From NCBI GenBank assembly GCA_009746045.1, contig RPFO01001643.1, positions 126,001 through 165,729 on the forward strand: a DNA stretch of 39,729 nt, in the 5' to 3' direction. Every line of letters begins with the position of its first letter. Position 1 is the first letter of the stretch. Below, piece after piece: positions 1-9,411 of this stretch. Below the pieces are notes generated by a model, which saw only the letters and a program-made list of their open reading frames with translations, was not told the origin of the DNA and searched no databases. The position numbers were made by a program, and so were the translations under genes. The stretch is from Mesostigma viride. Taxonomy: Eukaryota > Streptophyta > Mesostigmatophyceae > Mesostigmatales > Mesostigmataceae.

Positions 1-281
1 CGAGATGGCCAATCGCGTAGTACAAAGAAAATCCCCAAACCTTGGAGATCGAGTGTCGTGTTTTCCTGAACGGGGTCTGAAACGCTGAACATGTTCAGGG
101 TTTCGCGGGCAGGTGGGGCGTCTCGCCAATCCGCGCGGCCTCAGGACATTACGGCGCGTTGACTATTTTAAGCGTCAAACAAGCTACTGGCGAACCGATA
201 TCTGTACTAAAACTTTTCGGGGCACAGGACGTGGGATGTCAAATTTGATAAGCAAGCGAGACGAAATGACAGTTACGTGCT

Positions 282-394
282 GAACGGAAACGTTCGCGCC
301 TGAACAGGGAAAATAGAATCAAACGAGACGGAATTTACCGTTACGAACGAAAACGTTCATGAAGCGTTTAAAGATGTGATGAACGGAAACGTTC
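282..394 (+). repeat. Cluster of three GAACG-RAAA-CGTTC hairpins (U1)
   Basis: The 14-mer GAACGRAAACGTTC occurs at 282-295, 345-358 and 381-394. Each has a 5-bp inverted repeat around a 4-base GAAA or AAAA loop. The first and third lie in longer diverged direct repeats, about 99 bases apart, that continue with CCTGAAYAGG and the AATAGAATCA box. U3 has the same three at 8977-8990, 9040-9053 and 9076-9089. Type Ib units keep only the first (for example 14813-14826). The function is unknown; they could be protein-binding sites or only degenerate tandem repeats. Confidence 0.7.
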
Positions 395-427
395 ACACCT
401 GAATAGGGGAAATAGAATCAGACGAGA

Positions 428-494
428 CTAAGTAAGTAAGTAAATTACTAACTAAATAACTAACTTAATAACTAACTAAAGAACTAAATAACTA
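428..494 (+). repeat. TAAG/TAAC tetranucleotide microsatellite (U1)
   Basis: A run of imperfect 4-base repeats, TAAG then TAAC and TAAA, spans about 67 bases between the hairpin cluster and the gene-like region. It exists only in U1 and U3. In type Ib units it is replaced by a copied hairpin and T-tract. Confidence 0.9.
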
Positions 495-715
495 GAATAC
501 GTGAGAAATGACACAGAACTGGGAATTATTGGCAAAGCGTGCGGCATGCTCGGGGCGAAAAACAAAGTGACGTGCTGCGCGAGCAATTTTCCTTGTGCTG
601 GCTGGCGATGGCAGGCAACGTAGGCTAGAAAATTGGGATGGGGAATGCGCAGCCATGGTTTTATACGTCAAAATTTTATGTTTGAAGAGCAAGTGCGAAA
701 TTTTATGAGCTGGAG

Positions 716-1600
716 GTGCGTCAACGGAGTGATTATACCTGCGTGGGAGAGGTCCGTGTCGCTATGGCGACCTGGAAATGGAATGTCGTTGTAGATTTGG
801 GTATTGTAGTATCATGCTTAACTGCTTTACGTATTGGGTGCCTAGTGAAATCAGTTTGCTGTTCGTGGAAGGCTTGGGGTGTGGCCAACGAGCTTCTGCT
901 GTCGCCACATCATATTGGAAAGAACGCTGGATTTTTTGCCACGGGACGTAACCGGCGATGCCGATGGTGAGGCGTTTGTTTCGATGACCGGGGTAGTACC
1001 TGCTCTCTTTCTGATGCATTTTCATGGTTGCGTTCTTTCCATTTCGCCGAATCCACCTAGTCGCAGCAAAGACATAGCGTAGCAAGGGTCTGCGTTTTAT
1101 TTTCTTAGCCGTGCAGGACGCCATCTTCATGGTCCTTCGCATGTCCTGTGTGAACGTCCGTTGCCCAAGGATCTGTGATGCTTTTTTCTGGAATATACTG
1201 GGCGGTGAAAGCCCCTCTGGATGCTTGCCTGGTCACGGGTTTGGGGCGTCATTTACTGCTGTACTGGCTGACATTCATGGTGCTTTCTGCGTAAGCTGAC
1301 TTGCTTCGCACGTGGATTTTGACTGGACTGAAGAGCGCGTCTGGTAGCATGTTTACGTGGTGTATAAGGTGATCAATCAACCATTTGTTTATAGAAGGTG
1401 TGACAATAGAAGGTGTGTTATATATTTCTTCATCAAGCATGTCAAAAGTAATCTCCACTCGCTAACAACCTGAATTTTGCTTTGCTGGGTCTGCTGTGTT
1501 TGTGTCTCACTGTGCAGGCTATCCCCTTGGTTGATCAACCAGGTGATGGCAGCGGGGCCATATACTCTTCTTGGCATTTTTCATCCATGGCATGTCAACC
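716..1600 (+). pseudogene. Degenerate gene-like block, U1 copy
   Basis: This is the type I counterpart of the split gene-like sequence in U2. Block a ends at 966 before GTGAGG, the gap 967-1116 is 150 bases, and block b is 1117-1290 (174 bases) followed by GTAAGC. The second gap, 1291-1517, ends TGTGCAG, and block c starts at 1518. Single-base indels in block a put its last part out of phase with block b. Block c has a 7-base deletion after CAACCAGGTGAT compared with other type I copies and then runs into the minisatellite. I do not recognise the encoded peptide. Conserved gap lengths and splice-like ends suggest a decayed exon series rather than an active gene. Confidence 0.35.
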
Positions 1601-2919
1601 AACGCATGCATGCCAGCCCCTCCCACACCCACGCACACATGTTAGCTATACCCCACAAACCCACGCATGGATTCCAGCCACCCCCCACATGCCCGCATGC
1701 ATGCCAGCCACCCCACCAATCCACGCACGCATGCCAGCCACCCCCACACCCACGCACGCATGCCAGCCACCCCACAACCCACTTATGCATTCCAGCAACC
1801 CCCACAGCCACTTACGCATGCCAGCCACCCCCCACCCCCACGCACGCATGGCAGCCACCCCACGAACCCACGCACGCGTGCCAGCCCCCCCTTAAAACCA
1901 CGCATGCATGGCAGCTCCCCACCACACCCACGCATGCATGCCACTCCCCCTGCCAACCACCCACGCATGCCAGCCCCCCGACACACGCATGGCAGCCCCC
2001 CCCACACCCACGCACGCATGCCAGCCCTACCCCACATGCAGGCATGCATGCCAGCCACCCCCCACACCCACGCATGCATGCCAGCCCCTCCCACACCCAC
2101 GCCCGCATGCCAGCTACCCCACAAACCCACGCATGCATGCCAGCGACCCCCCACATGCACGCATGCATGCCAGCCACCCCACCAACCCACGCACGCATGC
2201 CAGCCCATCACAAACCCACTTATGCATGCCAGCCACCCCCCACACCCACGTACGCATGCCAGCCACCCCACACACCCACGCACGCATGGCAGCCACCCTA
2301 CCAACCCACACACGCGTGCCAGCCCCCCCTAACCCCATGCATGCATGGCAGCCCCCCACCACACCCACGCATGCATGCCACTCCCCCCCACACCCACGCA
2401 CGCATGCGAGCCCCCCCCACACCCACGCACGCATGCGAGCCCCCCCCACACCCACGCACGCATGCCAGCCCCACCCCACATGCAGGCATGCATGCCAGCC
2501 ACCCCCCACACCCACGCATGCATGCCAGCCCCTCCCACACCCACGCCTGCATGCCAGCTACCCCACAAACCCACGCATGCATGCCAGCGACCCCCCACAT
2601 GCACGCATGCATGCCAGCCACCCCACCAACCCACGCACGCATGCCAGCCCATTACAAACCCACTTATGCATGCCAGCCACCCCCCACACCCACGTACGCA
2701 TGCCAGCCACCCCACACACCCACGCACGCATGGCAGCCACCCCACGAACCCACACACGCGTGCCAGCCCCTCCTAACCCCACGCATGCATGGCAGCCCCC
2801 CACCACACCCACGCATGCATGCCACTCCCCCCCACACCCACGCACGCATGCGAGCCCCCCCCACACCCACGCACGCATGCGAGGCCCCCCACACCCACGC
2901 AAGCATGCCAGCCCCCCCC
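1601..2919 (+). repeat. C-rich minisatellite array of U1
   Basis: The array consists of 28-30-base repeats built on GCATGCCAGCCACCCC plus an ACCCACGCA-type tail, often with the palindrome GCATGCATGC at the join. The plus strand is very C-rich and carries no runs of G. Because the motif holds no stop codon in any frame, long spurious reading frames occur on both strands. Inside the array a larger segment is duplicated with a period of about 444 bases (the CACATGCAGGCATG variant is at about 2033 and 2477). Confidence 0.95.
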
Positions 2920-3116
2920 ATGAAGTCATAGTGGGCACCACGGAGTCATGCTATGTTTTAATTTTTTCAATTTAATAATGGGAATGACGGATGGTGCATG
3001 TGTGAACAAAGGAATGAAAGGATTGCCACTCAATGAATATTAATTAATGATGAAAATGGGAGTTTGCATGGGAGTGTTTGGTCCTTATGGCTGGCTTGCA
3101 AAAAGCAGTACCCAAA

Positions 3117-4100
3117 TTTCGAAGTATTTGACAGCGAAATATCTGTAAAGTATATCGCATGGTATAATTAATTAATGAATGGTACGCTGAAATTCATTGT
3201 GCGGGCTCTCTCTGCATGTGATAAACAATTTTAGCTTTGAGGGCATGCAACAAGGCATGCTAGCATTAAAATGAAATTAAATTATAACATGACTAGTGGG
3301 GAGATCATGTACGACATGTAGCATAATTACGTACATGGCCACAATTGTGCCAATCAGGGCCCTCCTCTAGGTAGACTGTGCTAGGCAATTACAATTAGAC
3401 AAATAAGGTCATTCAAAAAGGTTTAATTCTTCACCTACCTCCATCCATCCAGCAAGGGAATATGTTAGCCAGTGCTACATGATGATCTCCCAACGGAGTC
3501 ATGTTATGATGCGAAATAGTTCAGGATAAAATTTGTTAGAATTTCACTGGCGATACGAACGTAACGAAATTTCCAAGTATCCGACGCCGAAATATCATTG
3601 TTGTATCGAATGGTATGTTGTCTACATCATGGATGTTGTCTACAGAATTTAGCCAAGCCCTGCCTATAACGGGACCCCCATGGATGTTGCATTAAGAATT
3701 GAGCCATGCTATGCCATGCAGAGAGATGCTCTCTGTCGAGAAGCCATGTCCTAGCTCTTGTATAGCCATGATGATCTTCCTCCCTCACAGGCATGCTCCC
3801 CCCTTACCTGGGCATAGCGTGATAGACCATGAGGGTGCAGGTGCCCTGGTGCACCTAGAGCAGGGGTAGCTTACATTCCCACCCTTGCATGAAATAGCCT
3901 AGAATGTATGATAGGCCATATGCCCCTTCTCTGGGCTATGTGCTACATATACTCCCAACGGAGTTATGTTACAATTCAATTCAATTCAATTCAATCGAAT
4001 GGTATGCTGAAATTCATTGTGGTCAAGTCCGAGCTGAAAATTTGCCGGTCAGAAATTTCATTTTCGATACGAACGTGACGAAATTTCCAAGTATCTCACG
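3117..4100 (+). repeat. Three diverged copies of an AAATTTC..AAGTAT module in the type I tail
   Basis: A short module (AAATTTCNAAGTATNNGACNNCGAAATATC, then TATCG.ATGGTA and GCTGAAATTCATTGTG) appears at about 3117-3210 and 3560-3617 (continuing at 3994-4020). A third, partial copy is at about 4058-4100. The same three lie in all type I and Ib tails. They are old tandem duplications within the unit. The transposon of U3 landed in the first of these modules. Confidence 0.65.
3618..4006 (+). repeat. 389-bp extra segment unique to U1
   Basis: Relative to U3-U10 this segment is additional. It is bounded by a 13-bp direct repeat, ATCGAATGGTATG, at 3605-3617 and 3994-4006. It contains a CAATT pentanucleotide run near its right end (about 3973-3996) and a stretch near 3938-3972 that resembles 3470-3510 (GTGCTACAT..CTCCCAACGGAG). 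It shows no inverted ends and no clear coding content. It may be an insertion by slippage or unequal exchange, or an ancestral segment deleted from the other units by recombination between the 13-mers. Confidence 0.8.
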
Positions 4101-4350
4101 CTCGGAGAGCTTCCACGGTGTTCACGGGGAAGGGTCCGTTGCGCGTGGCGCACGGCGGCGGTTCGTCCCGGTCGGAATCGTCCGCTCGCGCGTCCTCCGT
4201 GGAAGGGTCTTGGCGCGTCGCGCGGGCCGGTGCGGTTGGCGCCCAGAAGGTCGACTATCGGCCTCTGGGCCGCTAGCGGCGAGTCACGTCCTCTCAAGTC
4301 GGGGAGGGGGGGCGATAGCCCCCCCTCCCCCACTTTTTTCTTGTCCCCCT
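4058..4350 (+). other. CpG-rich block ending in a perfect GC hairpin with T-run (U1)
   Basis: This GC- and CpG-rich block closes each type I or Ib unit. At its end, 4301-4312 (GGGGAGGGGGGG) pairs perfectly with 4319-4330 around the loop CGATAG, and CACTTTTTTCTTG follows before the unit junction. The hairpin also stands at 14352-14381 (U3), 18312-18341 (U4), 26350-26379 (U6), 30309-30338 (U7), 34271-34300 (U8) and, one G shorter, 38232-38260 (U9). It resembles a stem plus T-tract terminator in form, but no transcript is known. G-quadruplex formation is another possibility. Confidence 0.75.
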
Positions 4351-4599
4351 CTAGTGACTACGATTAACCCCAACGCAAAAGTTTGGCGAACCGTGAGGCC
4401 CGAAAAGTGGCCCGTACGAAAACCGCGAGCGCAGGGCGGCCGATAGTCAGGGCGATCCGGGGATCCGCGGTGGCGCCCAATCGGAGCAGTTGCCCGAAAA
4501 GTGGCAAACTAGGCAGATCGACTGTCACAAAGTCTGAACGGGGTCTGAAACGGCAGTTACGTCCAGATCCGGTTCAGCACTTTTGCGGGCAGGTGGGAG

Positions 4600-4630
4600 G
4601 CCAGCCAATGTCCGCGGCCAGATAAAAATA
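4600..4630 (+). promoter_or_regulatory. Promoter-like CCAAT plus GATAAAAATA pair (U2)
   Basis: CCAAT lies at 4605-4609, and 12 bases further on is the TATA-like GATAAAAATA at 4621-4630, some 550 bases before the gene-like region. U5 has the same pair, with the AT-rich box at 18633-18642. Type I units keep CCAATCCGCG but have CTCAGGACATTACGG in place of the AT-rich box. This is only a motif match. Confidence 0.25.
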
Positions 4631-4929
4631 CGGAACCCGGCACGATGTCGGCTTCTTCGCGGCCGTCAAACTCTTTGATCGCGAATCAAACTTCCCATGG
4701 ACTGCGGCGATCAACTGCGGCTACTGGGCCCATCGCTTGGCCGAGAGGGCGCCGTCCTAAAAATTCGTAGCGTTCAGTGCGTCAGTTCGACGGAGCGTTC
4801 AGAAATTGTTGAGAAACCGTGCAAAAAATGTTGAGAAACCGTGAAATTTTGGGCGTTACGGCCGTTTTGTTGTCGGCATTTCGTTCAGAAACCGTTTCAC
4901 TGAGTTGTTCCGCATCACTTTTCGATTCA

Positions 4930-5280
4930 GACCGAAGTTAAAGTCTGAACGTGATCTGACTTAATTTTAGTTGAAAAGTACAAACAAAATTTAAGTTGGA
5001 GGAGCGGAGCGTAGTACGATGCTTGCTGGACGAACTTTGCCAGATTCTGAGCCGATTCTGGACTCAGTCAGCGCTGATGGAATCTAAATTTTGCTGAAAT
5101 CAAATGTGCTACGAAATTTTGCCCGAAGTTACAGTCTGAGCAAGATGTGACTGATATTTATACGCAAAGTTTTAGTTGGAGGAGTGGAGAGTAGTAGGAT
5201 GCTTGCTGGACGAATTTCTGCCAGATTCCGTACTTACCAAGCTGGGAAAAAATGACTTGGAGGATTTTCAAGTGGGTAGT
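4930..5280 (+). repeat. 180-bp tandem duplication specific to U2
   Basis: The stretch containing GTTGGAGGAGYGGAGMGTAG followed by GATGCTTGCTGGACGAA occurs at about 4995 and again 180 bases later at about 5175. The flanking CAGACCGAAGTTAAAGTCTG-type sequence is repeated too. The two copies are diverged. U5 has only one copy (about 18957), so the duplication arose in, or was lost from, one type II lineage. Confidence 0.75.
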
Positions 5281-6536
5281 ACGCGGTGCTGGACCGCCTG
5301 GACGCGCCCAAGCAATCGAACGTGCATAAACCAGGACTGCGAGGGGGTGAGGGGGCGACATGCTGCGACAGCACTTGAATTTAATTTCCTGCTGGCTGGG
5401 GATGGCGGTCAACGCTGCCTGGAAAATTGGGGTTGGACAATGCGTGGGCATTGCTTTTAAAGCGTTCAATGTTCCATTTCGATGCGTACCCTTGAATTGT
5501 TTCTGATCTGGCTGGACGTCGGTGGGCAGTCACGTGCGTGGGAGAGGTTCGGGGCGCTAAGGCCTGCTGCGATAGCTAGCGACCTGGAAATGGAATGTCG
5601 TTGTAGATTTAGGTATTATGTTATCGTGCTTCTTTGCTTGACGTATTGGGTGCCTAGTGAAATCAGTTTGCTGTTCGTGGAAGGCGTGGGTGTGGCCGAC
5701 GAGTTTCTGTTGTCGTCACACAATATTGGAATGAACGCTGGATTTGTTGCCACGGGACATACGCTGGCGATGCCGATGGTGAGTCGTTTGTTTCGATGGC
5801 CGTGCTAGTGCCTGCTCTCTTTCTGATGCGTTTCCTCGGTTGCGTTGTTTCCATTTGGCAGAATTCACGTAGTCGCAGCGAAGACATAGCGTAGCAAGGG
5901 TCTGCGTTTCATTTTCTTAGCCGTGCAGGACGCCATCTTCATGGTCCTTCGGGTTTCCCGTGTCAACGTCCGTTGCCAGAGGATCTGTGATGCTTTTTTC
6001 TGGAATATACTGGGCGGTGAAAGCCCCTGTGGATGCTTGCCTGGTAACGAGTTTAGGGCGTCGTTTACTGCTGTACTCGCTGACATTCATGGTGCTGACT
6101 GCGTAAGATAATCTGCCTTGCTTCGCACGTGGATTTTCACTGGGCTGAAGAGCGCGTCTGGTAACATGTTTACGTGGTGTATAAGGTGATCAATCAACCA
6201 TTTGTTCATAGAAGGTGTGACAGTAGAAGGCGTTTTATATTTCTTCATCAAGCAAGTCAAAAGTAATCTCCACTGGCTTACAACCTGAATCTTGCTTTGC
6301 TGGGTCTGCTGTGTTCCTGTCTCATTGTGCAGGCTATCCCCTTGGTTGACCAACCAGGTGATTTGTGGTGCCAGCGAGGCCATATTGGTTTTCTTCTCAT
6401 TTTCCATCCGTGGCAACGGACCGCATGGGCGGGCGGGAGGGCAGAGAGGGCAGGGCAGGCCAGGCCAGGCGAGGCAGGAAAGGCTGCAAGGGTATGCAGC
6501 ACAGGTAGGCTGGCAGGCAAGGGCCATGGGGCATAA
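5176..6536 (+). pseudogene. Relic or candidate split gene, best-preserved copy (U2)
   Basis: Block a is open from 5482 to 5778 and ends ATG before the donor GTGAGT. Intron-like 5779-5928 (150 bases) contains in-frame stops and ends in a pyrimidine-rich tract and GTGCAG. Block b is 5929-6102 (58 codons, reading DAIFMVLRVS.. to ..DIHGADC), followed by the donor GTAAGA. The 6103-6332 gap (230 bases) ends CTCATTGTGCAG. Block c opens at 6333 (AIPLVDQPGD..) and runs to a stop at 6534-6536. Both junctions are phase 0, and the second gap is not a multiple of 3, so splicing is needed to keep the frame. Upstream, the same frame is open from 5176 to a TAA at 5458-5460. U2 differs there from U5 by 7- and 2-base indels that sum to 9. 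The end of block c is G-rich low-complexity sequence. I do not recognise the product; block a has a short hydrophobic run (YYVIVLLCLTYWV). It is probably a decayed gene, and expression is not shown. Confidence 0.4.
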
Positions 6537-6600
6537 GCCATGGGGCTTGAGCTACGAGCCTTGGGGCATGGGGTTGGGGGAGGCGGCAAACAGACGGGCA
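6421..6600 (+). repeat. G-rich low-complexity stretch (U2)
   Basis: GGGCRGG- and GGCCAGGCCAGGCGAGG-type repeats (about 6427-6485) are followed by near repeats of CCATGGGGCATRAGCC and GGGGCTTGAGC. The shorter U5 counterpart is at about 20113-20270. It sits between block c and the minisatellite. Purine and G richness here is opposite to the C-rich array just downstream. Confidence 0.7.
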
Positions 6601-6660
6601 GGCAGCCAGCCACATCCACATGATTAGGGGCCAGACAGCAATCAGGGGCACCGCGGGCCC

Positions 6661-8023
6661 ACTTATGAATGCCAGCCACAACCCTCACCAACGTACTCAT
6701 GCCAGCCACCCCTACACCCACGCACGCATGGCAGCCACCCCACGAACCCAGGCACGCATGCCAGCCCCCCCTCAAGCCACGCATGCATGGCAGCCCCCCA
6801 CCACACACCACGCATGCATGCCACTCCCCCCCCCCCCACGCACGCATGCCAGCCACCCCCCATACCCACGCATGCATGCCAGCCCCCCCCACTCCCACGC
6901 ACGCATGCCAGCCCCCCCCCTCATGCACTTGCATGCATGCCAGCCACCCCACACAACCCACGCATGCATGCCAGCCCCATGCCCCCACACGCATGCATGC
7001 ATGCCAGCCCCCCCCACACCCACGCACGCATGGCAGCCGCCCCCCCAACCCACGCACGCATGCCAGCCAACCCCCACATGCACGCATGCATTGCCAGCCA
7101 CCCCACATGCAAACAAGCCCCCCCCACATGCATGCTTGCATTCCAGCCACCCCACAAACCCATGCACGCATGCCAGCCACCCCCACACCCACGCACGCAT
7201 GCCTGCCACCCCACGAGCCCACGCATGCATGCCAGCCACCCCCCACATGCACGCATGGATGCCAGCCACCCGCAACATGCACGTGCATGCCAGCCACCCC
7301 CCACACCCACATACGCATGCCAGCCACCCCCACACCCACGCACGCATGGCAGCCCACCCCACGAACCCAGGCACGCATGCCAGCCCCCCCCTAAACCCAC
7401 GCACGCATGGCAGCCCACCCCCAAACCCAGGTACGCATGCCAGCCACCCCCACACCCACGCACTTATGTCAGCCCCCCCCACACACACGCATGCATGCCA
7501 GCCCCCCCCAAACCCACACACGCGTGCCAGCCCCCCCCCCACACACGCATGCATGCCAGCCCCCCCCAAACCCACACACGCGTGCCAGCCCCCCCCACAT
7601 GCACGCATGCATGCCAGCCACCCCACAAACCCACTTATGCATGCCAGCCACCCCCGTCACCAACGTACGCATGCCGTCCCCCCCACACACCCACGCATGC
7701 ATGCCAGCCTGCCCCGCCCCACATGCGTCCATGGCAGCTCCCCCCCACACCCACGCATGCATGCTAGCCACCCCACAAACCCATGCACGCATGCCAGCCA
7801 CCCCACAAACCCACGCATGCATGCCAGCCACCCCCCACATGCACGCATGCATGACAGCCACCCCCCACATGCACGTGCATGCCAGCCACCCCCCACACCC
7901 ACATACGCATGCCAGCCACCCGCCACACCCACGCACGCATGGCAGCCACCCCCCACAGCCACGCACGAATGCCAGCCCCCCCCTAAACCCACGCATGCAT
8001 GGCAGCTCCCCACCACACCCACG
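6661..8023 (+). repeat. C-rich minisatellite array of U2
   Basis: This array has the same 28-30-base motif family as the type I arrays, but with type II variants such as CCCCCGTCACCAACGTACG (about 7653) and short CATGCACGTGCATG forms. It has no stops in any frame. It ends at ACGAATGGACAGGGCTGGCC, after which unique type II sequence with CACGGTCGCGCACAAGGGC follows. Confidence 0.93.
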
Positions 8024-8584
8024 AATGGACAGGGCTGGCCTGCCGCGCCCCACGGTCGCGCACAAGGGCACTGTCGAGTCATGTACAAAACATTGTCTGC
8101 ATGAAGTCATAGTGGGCATGACCGATGGTGCATGTGTTTACAAAGGATTGCCACTCAATGAATATTAATGAATGATGAACATGGGAGTTTGCATGGAAGT
8201 GTTTGGTCGTTATGGCTGCCGCTTGCAAAAAGCGGTACCCACATTGTGTCCTGCATGGCATAGCTTCATTGTGAGTTCCAGTTGTTAGGAAGTAATGAGT
8301 AAGGAAATACTTGCATGCAATGAACGGACTAGTAGTAGGACGCGTGCTGGACGTGCCCGTGAGGTACGGAGCGTGGGATCGACGGTGCGGCGGGCCGGCG
8401 CGAGCGCGCGCGATGGGAGGCCCCCAAAGGAAGGCCGCCGAGCGTTCGCCCCCCGGCGTAGTAGGCCGGGCCGGTCGGCGGGCTCAACCCGGCGGGTCGA
8501 AGCTTTCGGCGGGGGCCTCAGGGCCCCTGGTGGCGTAGTGCGTCCGAATAAGTGGGGGGCCTTGGCCCCCCCACTAGTCCCCTA
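8024..8584 (+). other. Post-array tail and CpG-rich end block of U2
   Basis: The tail 8024-8300 matches the start of the type I tail (ATGAAGTCATAGTGGGCA.., ATTGCCACTCAATGAATATT) and then stops short of the AT-rich part. The block 8330-8550 is very CpG-rich and is not obviously related to the type I end block. The unit ends in a different hairpin, GTGGGGGGCC (8552-8561) with loop TT and GGCCCCCCCAC (8564-8574), then ACTAGTCCCCTACTAGT. U5 repeats this at 22409-22431. No gene is supported here. Confidence 0.7.
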
Positions 8585-9122
8585 CTAGTAACTACGATTT
8601 ATGAAGCCCGAAAACTTTGGCCGCGGCCGTAGGCCGAAGGTGGGGCCGTCCCCCGCGCCCCCTAGCGCGGGAGCGGACGACGTCCAGGACCGTAGCGAGA
8701 TGGCCAATCGCGTAGTACAAAGAAAATCCCCAAACCTTGGAGATCGAGTGTCGTGTTTTCCTGAACGGGGTCTGAAACGCTGAACATGTTCAGGGTTTCG
8801 CGGGCAGGTGGGGCGTCTCGCCAATCCGCGCGGCCTCAGGACATTACGGCGCGTTGACTATTTTAAGCGTCAAACAAGCTACTGGCGAACCGATATCTGT
8901 ACTAAAACTTTTCGGGGCACAGGACGTGGGATGTCAAATTTGATAAGCAAGCGAGACGAAATGACAGTTACGTGCTGAACGGAAACGTTCGCGCCTGAAC
9001 AGGGAAAATAGAATCAAACGAGACGGAATGCTTCGTTACGAACGAAAACGTTCATGAAGCGTTTAAAGATGTGATGAACGGAAACGTTCACACCTGAACA
9101 GGGGAAATAGAATCAGACGAGA

Positions 9123-9190
9123 CTAAGTAAGTAAGTAAATTACTAACTAAATAACTAACTTTAATAACTAACTAAAGAACTAAATAACTA
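9123..9190 (+). repeat. TAAG/TAAC tetranucleotide microsatellite (U3)
   Basis: This is the same repeat as in U1 with one extra T near the middle, which shifts the U1-to-U3 offset from 8,695 to 8,696. Confidence 0.9.
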
Positions 9191-9411
9191 GAATACGTGA
9201 GAAATGACACAGAACTGGGAATTATTGGCAAAGCGTGCGGCATGCTCGGGGCGAAAAACAAAGTGACGTGCTGCGCGAGCAATTTTCCTTGTGCTGGCTG
9301 GCGATGGCAGGCAACGTAGGCTAGAAAATTGGGATGGGGAATGCGCAGCCATGGTTTTATACGTCAAAATTTTATGTTTGAAGAGCAAGTGCGAAATTTT
9401 ATGAGCTGGAG

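Larger units (their letters stand above)
1..4350 (+). repeat. Macrosatellite unit U1 (type I, left-truncated)
   Basis: Position 1 aligns with 8696 in U3, so about 110 bases of the unit lie outside the window. Apart from scattered substitutions and small indels it matches U3 to about 3605. In order it holds a CCAAT-containing GC-rich start, three short GAACG..CGTTC hairpins, a TAAG/TAAC microsatellite, degenerate gene-like sequence (about 716-1600), the minisatellite, an AT-rich tail (2920-4057) and a CpG-rich block (4058-4350) ending in a hairpin. It alone has 389 extra bases at 3618-4006. No protein gene is supported in the 2920-4350 stretch. Confidence 0.93.
4351..8584 (+). repeat. Macrosatellite unit U2 (type II)
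   Basis: This 4,234-base unit is diverged from type I but collinear with it. It starts at the CTAGTGACTACG junction variant followed by ATTAACCCC, and ends at the next junction. It contains a promoter-like CCAAT/AT-rich pair, a 180-bp tandem duplication, the best-preserved gene-like block, a G-rich low-complexity run, a minisatellite array, a short post-array tail and a CpG-rich block unlike the type I block. The type I AT-rich tail (roughly 3115-4050 in U1) is missing. Its right part is nearly identical to U5, while its left part is clearly diverged from U5. Confidence 0.93.

Noticed and set aside
1601-2919. CRISPR array
   Set aside because: Repeats are directly adjacent, imperfect and without unique spacers, in a eukaryotic satellite and with no cas genes.
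1477-2931. Long plus-strand reading frames over the minisatellite (up to 484 codons, His/Pro/Thr/Ala-rich)
   Set aside because: The repeat motif has no stop codon in any frame, frames shift freely with 28-30-base repeat lengths, and overlapping frames of similar length exist on both strands. This is composition, not a gene.
3618-4006. A second transposon insertion
   Set aside because: There are no terminal inverted repeats and no coding content, and the 13-bp flanking repeat can be explained by recombination or slippage.
4332-4342. Pol III gene end suggested by the T-run after the GC hairpin
   Set aside because: No A-box/B-box or tRNA-like fold was found upstream; only the structural observation is kept.
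5158-5469. 103-codon minus-strand frame in U2 opposite the gene-like block
   Set aside because: The U5 copy has a frameshifted version, and the plus strand has phase-consistent splice structure, so the plus strand is the better explanation.
6278-7378. Long minus-strand reading frames over the arrays (Gly/Trp/Cys/Val-rich, up to 366 codons)
   Set aside because: They are the complement of the same stop-free minisatellite, with no start context, domain or conserved ends.
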